Assembly: GCA_907164885.2 (NCBI GenBank)
Contig: OU015500.1
Coordinates: 55,837,659 to 55,901,658, forward strand
Source of the DNA: Dolomedes plantarius
Taxonomy: Eukaryota > Arthropoda > Arachnida > Araneae > Dolomedidae
DNA: 64,000 nucleotides
Direction: 5' to 3'
Shown: positions 25,521 through 37,962 of the stretch, piece by piece
Numbering within the stretch: position 1 is the stretch's first letter
Layout of the letters: each line of letters begins with the position of its first letter
The notes under the pieces: generated by a model
Seen by the model: the letters and a program-made list of their open reading frames with translations, nothing else
What the model was told of the DNA's origin: nothing
The model's database searches: none
Program-made: the position numbers and the translations under genes

Positions 25521-26870
25521 TTAATAGTGAGGTATAATTCTTTTTCATCTAATTTCGTGACAAAACTAAATTTTATATTTCAATTTTTTGTAAGAGTTTT
25601 ATTTTGTCCGAGAATTTAGTAAATACATGACTTACCTTTTTACAGTCATTTATAGCGAAATATTAATTTCATATGAATTTCCTGCATTTAATAAATGGTT
25701 TGGTTGGAAAATTCCTGTAGTCTTAGAAATTTTATCAATCGAAGAAGAATTGGTTCTAACAAAAATAATTATTTCTATAAACTAAGAAATAATCATTTTC
25801 ATCACAACCAGCTAAGAAACGCTTTACAAACTATTAAAAATGGTTATTTCTAGTAAACTTTATTTTGTTGAAAGAACAATTTCAACGAAATTATCTTTCA
25901 ATGAATTCTTACTTTGAATATAGACTATTCATACCCATTGTGAATCAGCCTAAATAGCGCAGTAAAAATTTTTACATTTCACCAAGTTACATCTACAATG
26001 AGACTTGTTACACTATACTAATACATTTAATATCCAAATTCTCTCACTTCTTAGTTGATACTGAACAGTTTCTTTACTCCATTAGGTAGAAATATTTCGA
26101 ATGTTGCAGTTGAATATTTGCATTGTGGCATTCAACGAGGAAAGCTGGATCAACTTTAAGCATTCTCTTTCACATTTTTGCATATTTGTTGCTTGGGTAT
26201 ATTAAGACTGTCTCGGTATATGCAAATAGAATCCTTTAGTTTCCTGTATTCCTCTTAAAATTAATCACCGTTTGCGATGAATATCAGTCTCCCATTACAA
26301 CACGAAACAGATAATGAAACATGAAACATGTACTTGCAAAAGTTTACCGTTTCAAATAAACTTTAATAACGAAACTTTCAAGAAGCGAATAACAAATGTC
26401 AAAGATAACTAGTGAATTAATCAATGCGAAACAATAAAAAAATTCGTTTATGGATCTTTTCTTATCAGCTATGATATGTGAAAAACTTCTCATTAGTTAC
26501 GTAGTTATTGAAAATTTGGAAGAATGATAATCTTGAGCTGTTAGGCCACATTTGGCGAAAAAATACAAATTGCACCGAGTGGTGTTTAATGATGAAAGAC
26601 ACATTATCATATAAATAAAATGTTTTAAAGATATTCTTATTAAAAAAAAGCAGTTTAAATTTAAAAAAATAATAAGATAGTTTCATCTTGTTTGATTAAA
26701 ATATTTCGGTACACACCCAATTAAGAAACTATTTGATCAGTTCAACTATAAATGTCATTTTCCCTTCATATTGGTAGAATTGTTTTCATATATTAAGGAT
26801 TATAATTATTTGTAAATTACAAATCAAATGATATTTTTTAAAAGAAAAGATAAAACTCTTTACCTAACTA
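25521..26870. other. AT-rich intergenic sequence, no feature recognised
   Basis: No gene or repeat recognised. Confidence 0.5.
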
Positions 26871-26872
26871 AT

Positions 26873-27320
26873 GATGCTTTATCCGTGAAACTTTGTGCAA
26901 AAAAGGGGTTTCAGCGGTACAACTAGCAAATAAGTTTTCATTTATTTTTGCACTAAGGTTTAAAAGACCTCTAATTAGAATACGAAATTAATTACAAAAA
27001 TTAAATATAAGTAGAAAGAGAATTCTTATTGAGGAAATGACGGTTTAACAGATGAATAATTGATTCAATGATTTTTACAGTATAGTGAGCAATTATGTTT
27101 TCAACTTGTTCTTCAACAACCGTTTCCAAGTACACTCGTTACAAACGAACGTTTTCTTATAAAAAAAAATTTAAATATATTTTCAGTTTGAAAAAAAAAT
27201 TAGCTACCAAACGAGTAATGAGTAATCAGACATGCGTGCAAACAACAATTTTTGAAACATTCACAATTAAAAATATTTGGTTACAAAAAATCAGGAAATA
27301 TTCATGCGAAGGAAAGTAAG
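26873..27320 (-). repeat. Unclassified interspersed repeat V, copy 1 (inverted)
   Basis: The reverse complement aligns with 48985-49395 over about 0.4 kb. Shared blocks include GTTGAAAACATAATTGCTCA, CTATACTGTAAAAATC, GTAATTAATTT and TTTGCACGC/CTGATTACTCAT. Its inner half is also inverted relative to 27750-27934. It has no coding potential. Confidence 0.8.
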
Positions 27321-27749
27321 GCACTTGCCAAACAAGGAAAAATATTTTCTGGTTTTCAAAAAAACTATTATTTCTAGCGCTATTGCAATAAATTCTAAAA
27401 AAATCTGTTATAAAAATTTAGATGAAAACGTTAAAAAAGCTAATTATTTTTAAAGACTTAATTTAAGTAAAAATACATGAAAAATCTTTTCTCTTTGTCC
27501 GAAATTTTTGGTAAAACAATTAGCTTTGAAATGTCCTGAAATGCAGGAGAATCCTCACAACGGTTATTAACAACCTTTGTTCTTGTTATTGATATTTTTT
27601 TTCATTATTCTTTGTTGACTGTGTTAAAGTAAAAATATTTAATCTAGCATCCAGCAGTAATTCTACTTATAATATATTCTTGACATAAATGTTTACGTTC
27701 AAAAAAACGATTTCCAACCTCATTAACACTACAACTCCGGATGACATCA

Positions 27750-27934
27750 ATCCTTCCAATTGATTGAGCAGTTGAAAACATAATTGCTCACTATACTGTA
27801 AAAATCATTGAATCAATTATTTATCTGTTAAACCGTCATTTCCTCAATAAGAATTCTCTTTCTACTTATATTTAATTTTTTGTAATTAATTTAGTATTCT
27901 AATTAGAGGTCTGTTAAACCTCAATTGGAAGGAT
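27750..27934 (+). repeat. Short repeat V copy bounded by 14-bp inverted repeats
   Basis: The unit starts ATCCTTCCAATTGA (27750-27763) and ends with its exact reverse complement TCAATTGGAAGGAT (27921-27934). The inside matches repeat V at 26873 (inverted) and 48985 (direct), including CACTATACTGTAAAAATCAT and AACCGTCATTTCCTCAATAA. The 14-bp ends are not seen at the other two copies. At 185 bp it looks like a MITE or a hairpin capture. Confidence 0.75.
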
Positions 27935-27938
27935 CCTG

Positions 27939-27977
27939 GCGCTTACTGGGAATTCCTCGTTCAAGGGGAACAATGTT
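27939..27977 (-). rRNA. Short 18S rRNA gene fragment (not functional)
   Basis: The reverse complement contains TTCCCCTTGAACGAGGAATT, then CCCAGTAAGCGC. From memory this is a universally conserved stretch near the 3' end of eukaryotic 18S rRNA. The match stops abruptly on both sides: the expected GAGTCATAAGC after AAGCGC is replaced by CAGGATCC. It is therefore a fragment of under 40 nt beside repeat V, not an rRNA gene. Confidence 0.75.
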
Positions 27978-28042
27978 GTTTTTTGTAACTTTCTTTTTAT
28001 AAATATTAGCAGCTTAGCTTTCTACGAATTCTAATTTATCCA

Positions 28043-28049
<7 letters not shown>

Positions 28050-28095
<46 letters not shown>
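28050..28095. repeat. (TA)n microsatellite
   Basis: Pure TA array with no element end visible beside it. Confidence 0.95.
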
Positions 28096-28097
<2 letters not shown>

Positions 28098-28426
28098 ATC
28101 CCCAAAGAGCCGGACATGTATGAGAAATCATTTTCATAATTTATCGATTTTGATTCAGCATAACACAAATCAGCATGTAAGTTACCCCCACAAAGTTCTC
28201 AGAATGGTTTGATAGATTACTTAAAATATAAATGGTTCTAAATCTTATTTTTGTAATGGATTCGTGTCTTTAATATAAGACATATATGACAAACAACAAT
28301 ACATACCTTAATAAACGTTTCTATGTTTATATTAAAAAATTTTATGTACCAGGATCAAATGCGTAATATTAGATATAATAAGAATTTTGGCGAATTGTGT
28401 TATGAAATAAAGAATCAACAACGTTG

Positions 28427-28540
<114 letters not shown>

Positions 28541-28619
28541 TCTCTTTCGCTTAGACACTTCAAGCATTCATAGCATTATACTTCAAGCATTATACTTCAA
28601 GCATTCATAACTTTCAGGT

Positions 28620-30464
28620 AGTTAAAAAATAGTTTATTTTAAGAAAAATAATAATTTAGACATTTTACGATACAAAATTATCAAACAAACAATGCTTCAC
28701 TATTCCACTTTAATACTGCTTTCTATTTTGAAAGCGATAAGAAACAGCAGTTAAACTATAAAAGCTTAAATCCATTGCCGTATGGTTTACGTTTCATTTG
28801 TTTTATGGGTTATTTTTATTTTACAAATGTGGATTTAATGGCTATTAGATCATCAGACCCAGGAAATAAAGCTAACTATAATCGTGGAATAAAGCTAACT
28901 ATTGCAGACTACACGTCTAAGTGAGCAACCTTCATAGATTGTCTAGAGGAACACAGAATAGTATAAGCTAATTCAAAACGATGGATATGATAATATATGG
29001 AGCATGATAATAGTTGTGTCCAGTTAACCCTTTCTGAGGTTCAATTTTACTATTATAAATTTTTTTAAAGAAAGTAAGAATGAAATATAATGGTCCTAGA
29101 GTTAAAAGAAATGTGATTTTAAAAAATCAGCAGTCCCTCTTACGTAGAGGGGGCCGTTCATACAGTGCGAACGTCACCCGTGTAGGGCTTTTGAGATCGA
29201 CAACTCACTTACCTTGCTTTACTCGAGCAAATATAAAAATAACTGAGCTTGAGCGGTATAATAATAATTGTTTTACCAAATAATTTTAAACAAATATAAA
29301 TTTTTATTTTATTTTAAAAATTAAAAAATTTAAGAAATTTTTTAAAATGTTAAAATAACTGAACTTAAAATAACCAAAATAAGAAATATAAAAAAATATA
29401 AAAATGTCAGAAAAATGTCAGAAATAGGAGAAAAAAATAAAAATTAAAGAAATAAAAAAATTGAGAATATCATTTCATGGTCGTCTTTCTGTGGAACTTT
29501 TGGAAACATGTAATGTCTGTTTGCAGCATTCAGATTCCAACATTGCATGTTTCGCGCATCCACCGGGTCATGTGGGATTATTTAGTCCTGCTGCAAAATG
29601 CACATCTCCTAGGCTTACACTTTATAAGTAAGTTCTCCACGTCTTGTAAGCTCCTGATTAGTTCCGTCTGTGGAACCTCTGAGGGAGTCCACCTTTACCG
29701 CACAGAATGAATTCAATAGACCATTTTCGTGTCCAGATAGGTTGAAAATTTTTGGTGATAATGACCGGCACGCACCAGTGAAACAGCTACAAAAGAAGTT
29801 GCCGATAGACACCCGACTTGAAGGGGTAAATGCATAAAGTCGGAAGGCGTAACCAGGCTGCCCAACCGACATTCTAAGTGAAGTGAATACAAATGATAAC
29901 GTCTTCCTTTAACCAAAAACACCCTCAACTTCAAAGTGTTATCGACTTTTTAATCCTCTTTACCCTCCAGGAAGCAAGACCGAATCTTTTACAGGAGAAA
30001 ACATAAACACAGCTGTGTTTTTTATACGTCGCGGCGTGAGCCTGTGTTTCAAATGTTTTAAAGGTGCGGCATTCGCAGGGTGCGAACGCCATTTAAAAGC
30101 GCAAAAATGTAAAGGAATAAACGATTTTTTTAGAACTAAGGACATGTAAGTATTCATCGAAGCCTGTTTATAAAATATAGTATAAAATATTTAAATATTT
30201 TTGGTTTTCAATCTTTAAAACAATTGAAAATAGAACCAAGTATGAAACAGCACTAACTTGCATTAATTGTGTTTAAGTTAAATTAGCAGATAAATGTCTT
30301 GTGCTGCCATTTGTTATCAGTTTAAAGAAGTAAAAGTATTTTAAAGCCTTTAATTGGAAAATTTTTCAAGGTTTTTTACGTTAAAAAATCTTAAAAATAT
30401 GTTTGCACTGTGCGAATGGCACTCCTGAATGGTCTAAAATACGCACTCTTGGCAGCAAATGTGT
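28620..30464. other. Unclassified region, GC-richer block at 29450-30130
   Basis: The block 29450-30130 is less AT-rich than its flanks and has short open frames on both strands (for example 29477-29710 plus, 29615-29872 minus). None shows a domain I can defend. A plus-strand reading near 30045-30110 gives LCFKCFKGAAFAGCERHLKA, which loosely resembles a decayed zinc knuckle without its His. It may be an eroded retroelement. The rest is AT-rich and featureless. Confidence 0.35.
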
Positions 30465-31598
30465 GGGCGTATGACCTGCTTTATAGGATATCATTTACCA
30501 AGAAATTTAATGAACTATATTAGACTTCATATCTGATATTACAGTAAGATATGAAAACAGGAGGAAATGTTATAAAGCAATGTTATAAAACATAAGTGTA
30601 TTGACTTAAACTACAAAACTCGGAAAATCATAGTATTCCCTATATGATGATAAAAATAGTATACAACTGAGTTTCAAAAGAAACTGCACAAAGTGCAAAA
30701 AATCTGCCTTTTTGATATTCTAATTTCTACCGAAAAAGCTCGAAATTACACTTGAAACCAAATGCTTACTGTAATCATTGAAATATATACAGGAAGCCAT
30801 AAAGTTTATCAAGTAAAAAGAGAGATTAAATTACTTTCAAAAGTGAATGAATGCTTCCAGACATGCAAGCATATTGTAATTCAATACATAATTGCGTATA
30901 TCTCCTGATACTCCTGAAGTATATCATAGAATAGTTAAACATTTATCAAAAAAACATTATTGTTTACTAGTGATTAATCACAGTAAAAAAATGTTCATCT
31001 TAGGCAGGGGACATCAGGACATCTTAAATTTTTATTAACTATTTTTGGAAAATCTCAGTTTCATTTTATTACAAAGGATCCGAAAACAGTGGGACCTAAT
31101 TAGGAAATCACGAAATAATTCCTACAACACTAAACCCCACAGATGCAGCTGAGGCGGACTGGCTCCCTCACAGTTCGATCATTGACTACATTAATTTAAA
31201 GGTGTGTAGATAAAGGCGGAAGATATCAATGTACTGAATTAACTGTAAAATGTCCTCTCCTCGCTTTGTATAAGGCTCTGTAACATGTAAAATCCTCTAA
31301 GAAGCAATTTATTTTCAGATAGCCCACTGTCTTTATTAACTGCATGCCACAAATCATTTTTATATGCCAGATATTTTTTTGAGATCACATGGAAACTCGA
31401 AGAGCAAAAACTCAAATAAAGTTTTGAGGTTGAGATATTCTTATCTCATATTCAGGAGTCCTGAAGTTAGAGTTTTCCTTACAATAATAGCTAACAGGAC
31501 GACACTTTTAAACTGGACTGAGAAATAAGAAAATCGGACTTTGTAAAGTAGATTTCTATTCCCTGATTTGTTCATATTCAGTTTACAGACTTATTCTT

Positions 31599-32216
31599 CT
31601 TAAATCACTCATTTTGGAGAGAAATTTGGTACATTCAAAATATCCCAACTAATATCAAAGTGGGCTAATTAGCATCGATCGATTGATATGCGAATGAATA
31701 CATCACGATGAATAGCTCCACATCTTTCCTATAATCCTTTAGAAGAACATTCTCAGTCTCTAATCTTCTCTCAGTATGACTTGTTGATCACAGATAATTT
31801 TGATAATTTGATAACACATAAAAAGATTGATAAAAACATGTGTACGTTTGGACTGTGTGATAACACCGAGTTATGGCAATACACTTTATTAATGACACAC
31901 TACAGTACTTAAATCACTCATTCTGGAGAAAAATTAGGTACGCTCAAAACATTCCAATCAACATCAAAGGGGGCAAATCAGCACCGCTGGAGTGATATGC
32001 AAATTAATACATCACGATGAATAGTCGCACATCTTTTCTAGTATAATCCTTTAGAAGAACATTGTCAGTCTCTAATCTTCTCTCAGTATGACTTGGTGAT
32101 CAAAGATAATTTTGATAATTTGATGAAAGATAAAAAGATTTATAAAGTCATGTCTACGCTAGGATTTTGCAATAACACCGAGTTATGCCAATACACTTTA
32201 GTAATGACACGCTACA
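31599..32216 (+). repeat. Tandem duplication, two units of about 309 bp
   Basis: Units at about 31599-31907 and 31908-32216 both begin CTTAAATCACTCATT. They share ATACATCACGATGAATAG, CAGTCTCTAATCTTCTCTCA and AACACCGAGTTATG. The second unit ends at ACACGCTACA. It lies in the left arm of the inverted duplication. In the right arm the matching place is near 45780-45880 and appears single. Confidence 0.9.
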
Positions 32217-33259
32217 ATTTACTTATTTTACACACCGTAAACGAAATTTCACTTTTTAGATTCTTGTAATTTAGTGACTCAGAGATTGTAACGATAAGGG
32301 TCATTGTATGTAGCAGTAGAACTATATTTTAATTTGTATATTTTTTATCGTGGAATCAAAAAAGAATTGTGTTTCAGTTATAATATTTTAATGATATTTT
32401 ATAGTTAAATGAAAATCAATGTTAGAAATTACGAAAAAAGGAAAATTTTAAAATTCGATTCTACTAGTTATGAATAAATAAATGTGAAATTTCAGAAATA
32501 CATAACTAGCTGATAACAGATAAATAAAATGTATTTTATGTCAATGGGCAATGTCCAACACAAGGAATATGTTACTTAAAGTTTAAGTCTAAGTTTAATC
32601 CTACAAAAATGAACAATTGGATAACGTGGATCTGATTAATAGTATTTTAAAATTATTAATTATAACACTTCAGAAACCAATAACGGTTAAAGCCTTTATG
32701 AAAGGAAATTGAGCAGTATATTAATTGAACAGTATAATTGATTTTGGAAATATGATTAAAAAATGCGTATTGTTTTTATCAGTTATTTGCAAAAATTATT
32801 TGAAATTAATTTTTTCAATGATTATAAATTAATAACAAAATACAATTGGACAATAACATTATCAATTTTACCTAGGAAATATTGAAAAATTATTAGTTCT
32901 GAATTACTCAGTTTTATCACACTACTTAAGAGTTAACTTCCTCGCACTGCATTATGAATTAATTTTATCACTCTACATTATGGATATATCATGAGTAGAT
33001 GCGATATGAAAGGAATGTTAAACCTTTTTTACATCGACTGTTCATTACTTAATTTCATTACCACAAACCATTTTGAACCTCATAAGTTCAATTCATTCTA
33101 ATTAAATGTTACAACTCCTAAACCAAAGTACAGGGATGTATTATTCAGAAATGAATGTCCCTGGCACATACACAGATCTCTGATTTATTGTCCCAATCGA
33201 CATTCACTTTCTTGAAAACAGCCTACCCAGCTGCGAGTCTTATTGAGATTTTATTCATA

Positions 33260-34793
33260 CACTGCTCAAAACAATTAGGGAAGCACATGGTTTTAACGAA
33301 ATTACGCAAATACTTCTACCGATAAGTAACATAAAATAAATCATCCATAATTTAAATCCTAGCAGGAAACAGAAGAAGAAAACTTCATATGCAAATCCAA
33401 GTTCATGACGTCAAAAAACAGAAAAAGAACATAAGAGCAGAAATCGGGATGTTGCAGAAACATCTGTTTCACTGCCTTAACTGTGAAATTAGATTGCTCA
33501 GTTATTCGTTTTCGAGAAAAGGTGACTTGAAAATGTCTCAACAACGTGATTTACCGGAATCTATGGCAAGGCGTATTATAGGCAGACTTGAATCCGGGCA
33601 AGCACAAGGTAGTGTCGCGGGCGCTGTTGGAGTCGCCATAAGTGTAGTTGCAAGGCTGTGGAATCGATTCCAAGAAACAGGGAATGTTAGACGTCGACCA
33701 GGGCAAGGTTGGCCACAGCAACTGATGACCGGTATATATTGTTAACAGCTCGTTGAAACAGAACAGACAATGCTACTCAGCTGCAAAGACAGTTGCTATT
33801 GGCAACAGGATGAAGGGTGTCCAGCCAAACAGTATGTAATAGGCTTCATCAGGGAGGTCTCTATGCACGTAGGCCAATGGTCTGCATTCCGTTGACCTCA
33901 CGCCACCATGCGGCCCGAAGATGATAGGCTGCTGAACATCGAAATTGGGAGCAACATGATTGGAGCCAAGTGATGTTTACAGACGAGTCTCGATTCAGTC
34001 ACCTGACGTGTTTTGGTATTGAGGGAAAGGGGCACTCGAAATAACCCCACATTCGTTCGTGAAAGGTCACAATACAGAAGACCTGGATTTATGGTATGGG
34101 GTGAAATCATCATAGGTGGACGTACGGACCTGCATATCATTCGGAATGGTACTTTGACGGCTCGAAGGTATGCAGACGAGACACTGAGACCTCATGTCAT
34201 ACCTTACGCTGCAGCCATTGGAGATTCCTTTGTTTTCCAGCATGATAATGCCAGACCGCATACAGCTCGTCTTGTGGAGAACATGCTTGAAGCTGAAACA
34301 ATATAGCGTATGGAATGGCCAGCGTGCTCTCCTGACCTGAATCCAATCGAGCATGTTTGGGACATGTTCGGACGATGCATTGCTGCGAGACCAAGTTCTC
34401 CTTTTACTCTCCGAGACTTGGAGATTGCACTTCTTAAGGAGTGGAACAGTATTTCCCAAAGTCTTACGGATAACATCATCGCATCCATAGAAAACAGATG
34501 TGCAGCAGTCTTAGCTGTTCGAGGAGTCCACACGCCATATTAAAAATCTTGCATCGTTTCTAAACAATACTTTTTTTATCGTTTACATGTAATCAAATTG
34601 TTGCCCTAAATCATCTTTTCATGTTTTTTCCATATTTTCAAAGAATTAAAGCTTAATTACAATTTTTTTTACGTTTTTTTTGTTTCTGTATTGCGCATTG
34701 ATACGCGTGTACTATCCATTTTATGGCAATACGTGGCTGTCTCGCACGGTTTTCTTAACTTCTTTGCTTGCTCCTCAATTTTTTTTAGCAGTG
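33260..34793 (+). mobile_element. Tc1-like DNA transposon inserted in the left arm
   Basis: The left end CACTGCTCAAAACAATTAGG pairs with the inverted right end CACTGCTAAAAAAAATTGAG. TA flanks both sides (33258-33259 and 34794-34795). Removing it joins GATTTTATTCATA to GTCTTGCAATTTTAAGGGCG, which restores the sequence seen uninterrupted in the right arm (about 43150-43190 and 43970-44020). The insertion is therefore younger than the duplication. It carries one decayed transposase. Confidence 0.92.
33533..34543 (+). pseudogene. Tc1-like transposase pseudogene (DD34E)
   Basis: It starts MSQQRDLPESMARRIIGRLE, an N-terminal helix-turn-helix, followed by a GRPR-like PGQGWPQQ. Frame changes then occur near 33725 and 34015-34025. 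Stop codons occur within the second helix-turn-helix region (TGA/TAA/TAG several times between 33740 and 33930) and at 34303-34305. The catalytic motifs remain readable: MFTDESRF, FQHDNARPH and LNPIEHVWDM. The spacing from the second Asp to Glu is 34. The C-terminus ends VLAVRGVHTPY and a stop. More decayed than the other three Tc1 genes in the window. Confidence 0.9.
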
Positions 34794-35089
34794 TAGTCTT
34801 GCAATTTTAAGGGCGGTAAAATTTCAATGCGTACAGCCCTATTTATTTCAATTCGGAGGAATTTAAGGAAGTTCATTTATTTTATTTGTCTTACATTCAT
34901 ATCCTAACTTTTGCAATATTAGTATTTTGATTGTATATACAAAGAAAGTAAATGTAAAAAAATTGAACGTTTTAGAAAATCAATCATTATTTACATTTTA
35001 AACGATATATTATATAGAAAAGGCTAAATGTAACTAAAAGTAAATAATGCAACAAAGCAAGGTAATTATAACAGGAAGAATGCAGACAA

Positions 35090-36535
35090 AAATAATCTGA
35101 AATCCCGCACTTAGAGCTCAACCCACCATAATGCAAGACTCTGTAGCAATAAAGGAACTAAACCATATAACGAGGCAACCGACTGGTCGCTTAATCAGGA
35201 GGCCTAACCAAATCAGTTACCTCAAGGGGGAATTTTCTGAATAGGATACAGGTCTAACCAAAACGCATGACAAGGCCTCGAGATTCCCATTGAAACAGAT
35301 GGTCAAATCAAATGAAATTAAGCACACATCCTGCACTTAGAGCAAAACGCACCATAAATGCAAGTACACATACAATCGTAAAAGAAAACAAATGAAAAGA
35401 CAGAAATACAAAAAGGCGCACTCACCTTATTCCAATGGGTAACGGTTATAGCTAAATATCAGCCATTTTATAACCCTAAGAATTACGCCACTGTATCAAG
35501 ACTACAGCGCCACACCCCATTCAATTTTTTAAGCCAGAAAAATTTTAAGAAAGTGTGAAACCAGAAAACCCCAATTGAAACACTAAGAGAAAGGGCTATT
35601 CAGATTTAATATAGATATAAATCTCAAGATAGAAACAGGGGAATTTCCATAGTTTTCAGACTGATAATTTTACTCCCATAAACAATATGCTGAAATTTAT
35701 TTTTCAGTTGAATATTTTAAATTATAAAATATTAGCAAGGAGCCTTGTGCGTCTTTAGAATATGAAAAAGCTTTTATTTAATTGATTATGGTACATATGC
35801 AAGTTTAGGACACCTCCAAAGATGAACAAATGTAAAATAGTGGCGTATTGCTGCATTAAGTATACCGATAAATTTCTCATAGCGGTATGTATACAAGCAA
35901 ATGAATATAGTAAAAACACCGATAGCTGAATTTAGAGTATATATCACACAAAATTTAAGTTAGTCACACAAAACTTAAGTTTTATTTATGCTAAACCCGC
36001 AAGAGGCAAATATGCTATTTGGAGACTAGCAGTTCTGCAAAGTGTTGCACATAAGGTGGTAATTGTAACGCCAGGAGTTTCAAGCGATATTCTTTCTTGA
36101 ACACGAGATGTGAGACTTACAAAAGCGTTCTAGTCATAACATTGGTTTTACATAGAGGACCATTTGTAGAATCGGACACATAGTGTCTATTGAAATATTT
36201 CTACCAGTAATTATTCCTACTTGTCCTCATGAAAAGAGCAAATAACTCATTTCTTGTTAAATCCTGTGGAAATGATATGCCAAACTATTTCTTTGATCAT
36301 AGTTCGCCTGTTCTCTTTAGACAAAAATTAGAAAGTATTTTTACTAAATAATCGGACTCAGATGTGATAAGCTGATAAGTCTCTTCATTCCCTCATGTTC
36401 CTCGGTGACTTTGGATCTAATGCAGGTCCTGGCTTGGTTATATCACTAAACCTCACACGTAAATTGTAGAATGATCCAGATTCCCTACTATTTGGTCAAA
36501 AACGTAGCTGCTCTGGAATGAATTAAGGTAACCAT
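35090..36535. other. Unclassified block with internal repeat, then featureless sequence
   Basis: The segment 35100-35520 is GC-richer and contains a self-similar pair, GCACTTAGAGCTCAACCCACC (about 35107) and GCACTTAGAGCAAAACGCACC (about 35333). I do not recognise it. Sequence from 35530 to 36535 shows nothing. Confidence 0.4.
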
Positions 36536-36539
36536 ATAT

Positions 36540-36880
36540 TTGTGGGACCAAAGTAGCCAAGTGGTAGCGCGTTGGAATTCAGTGATGAGGGTGGTCAGAT
36601 CGAATCCCGGCAAGAGCCATTAAATGCCTCCGAGTCTAGTCCGAGTATTAACACATCAAATCCGTAGACCGTAAAAACTCTATGAAGTCAGAGAATGTGG
36701 GAGAGAGTACGATCCCCCAGATGTAGCTTCTGGGATTTTCGGTCACAATTGAGGTGGCACCTGGCTATATGGGTCTCAGAATCTTGTGGGGAAATTATAT
36801 ACCCCTCAACCCTCTAATCTATATGGATCTTCTATGGTATGCTTCTTGCAAGGGGGGGATTAGAAACAATTACAACAACA
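36540..36880 (+). repeat. tRNA-derived SINE, family II, copy 3
   Basis: A box AGTAGCCAAGTGGTAGCGCG, B box GATCGAATCCCGG, then GAGCCATTAAATGCCTCCGA, ATCAAATCCGTAGACCGTAA, GAGGTGGCACCTGGCTATAT and a tail ending TTAGAAACAATTACAACAAC. It shares all these blocks with the reverse-strand copy at 11625-11965. The best-preserved copy, with both polymerase III boxes recognisable. Confidence 0.85.
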
Positions 36881-37542
36881 TATCTTAACCTAGAAAGCTT
36901 TAGCACACCTCGATAACTTCAAAGTTGAATGCAGCATATCACGCCGTCAAATAAAGTCCCATGCACTTTGAGGAGACTGGCGAAAATACACCAAACTCTT
37001 CATTATATGTTGTTCATTCGATGATATAAGATATAAATAAAAATATTTTGGGATACTAAAGTGGGGTGTGTAACTTTATATAATATATGAATAAACAAAA
37101 TACATATAAATACTAGAATTCATGACTAACATCAGTTTGTGTATTTTTACAAATGAAGTTCAAGTATTGTCTTATGAGAAATATTCAAAAGGAGCTAATC
37201 CTTGCAGTCTGTCTAATTTACACGTCATAATAAATTGTTAAAAAACAGTAAGAAAGAAAAAAATTGAAGTGGACGTATATCACTAGCTCTTTACAATTTA
37301 CAAAGGTAAATACAACTTTCACAGTGTTCATTAAATAAATTTACGCTACAACAGACGTTTGGTTTCAGGATTTAAGTCGAAATTTCCTTCAAACACCTTC
37401 GAACATATGTTCTTTTGTCTTTTATATAGAATATTATGTTTACTTTGTCTCTCCCATGCTGTGTTATCATTTCTAATATTATTTGAGCACTTACGAAAAT
37501 AAAATTTTGTATATTTCATCATAAGTTATGCTGTCATGTATA

Positions 37543-37904
37543 CACTGTCACAAAAAATATATGCACCCAGTAGGAAACGAGCTATCACGAAACTTAACAT
37601 GCATGTAGTGTATGAGGAGATAAGCAAATGATTACAAATTCAGAAGTACAGTTCATTAAGAAGATATGACATGAAAAAAGTTACAAATCAGTAAGTAGTA
37701 AATCCACCTATGGCAGCTATACAAGCCGAAACACAGCGTGGCATTGAATCAATGAGGTCGCCTATGACCTCCTGCTTAAGGTCATGCCATAATCTTTGAA
37801 ACTGGGCAGTTAATTCACCAATATTCCCGGATGGTTGCAGTTGCCTTCCAAGGACGTCCCAGACGTGCTCTATTGTCGTCAGGTCTTGTGACCTGGCAGG
37901 CAAC

Positions 37905-37907
<3 letters not shown>
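37543..37907 (-). mobile_element. Tc1-like element, 3' part only
   Basis: The end CACTGTCACAAAAAATATAT, after TA, is a Tc1-like terminus. The minus-strand coding remnant runs inward from it. The other half of the element is gone: the coding sequence stops at a (TA)n array at 37908. The terminus closely matches the start of the element at 63672 (CACTCTGTCACAAAAAATAA), so both may belong to one family. Confidence 0.82.
37688..37906 (-). pseudogene. Tc1-like transposase C-terminal fragment
   Basis: The minus-strand frame reads LPARSQDLTTIEHVWDVLGR, then LQPSGNIGELTAQFQRLWHD, and ends IAAIGGFTTY with a stop at 37688. The Glu of TIEHVWD is the third catalytic residue of the DDE triad. The frame is open for 72 codons but lacks everything upstream of the catalytic Glu region. 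Confidence 0.85.
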
Positions 37908-37949
<42 letters not shown>

Positions 37950-37962
37950 GTGTGTGTGTGTG
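37908..37962. repeat. (TA)n(TG)n microsatellite
   Basis: The TA array (37908-37944) runs into (TG)n. It abuts the broken side of the Tc1 fragment, so array growth or slippage may have removed the rest. Confidence 0.95.

Larger units (their letters stand above)
30465..34925 (+). repeat. Left arm of a large inverted duplication
   Basis: Blocks here recur in reverse complement and reverse order at 43065-47045. Examples are AAACTACAAAACTCGG (30610 versus 46890), GACTGGCTCCCTCACAGTTC (31160 versus 46330), CATATTCAGTTTACAGACT (31573 versus 45920), ACATAACTAGCTGATAACA (32500 versus 44800), and the GACATTCATTTCTGAATAAT block (33145 versus 43290). Identity looks like roughly 75-85% by eye. The arm includes a 309-bp tandem duplication and was later split by a Tc1-like element at 33260-34793. 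Confidence 0.85.

Noticed and set aside
30035..30130. Zinc knuckle-like Gag motif on the plus strand
   Set aside because: The Cys spacing is off and the His is missing, with no protease or polymerase sequence nearby. The resemblance is too weak to call a retroelement.
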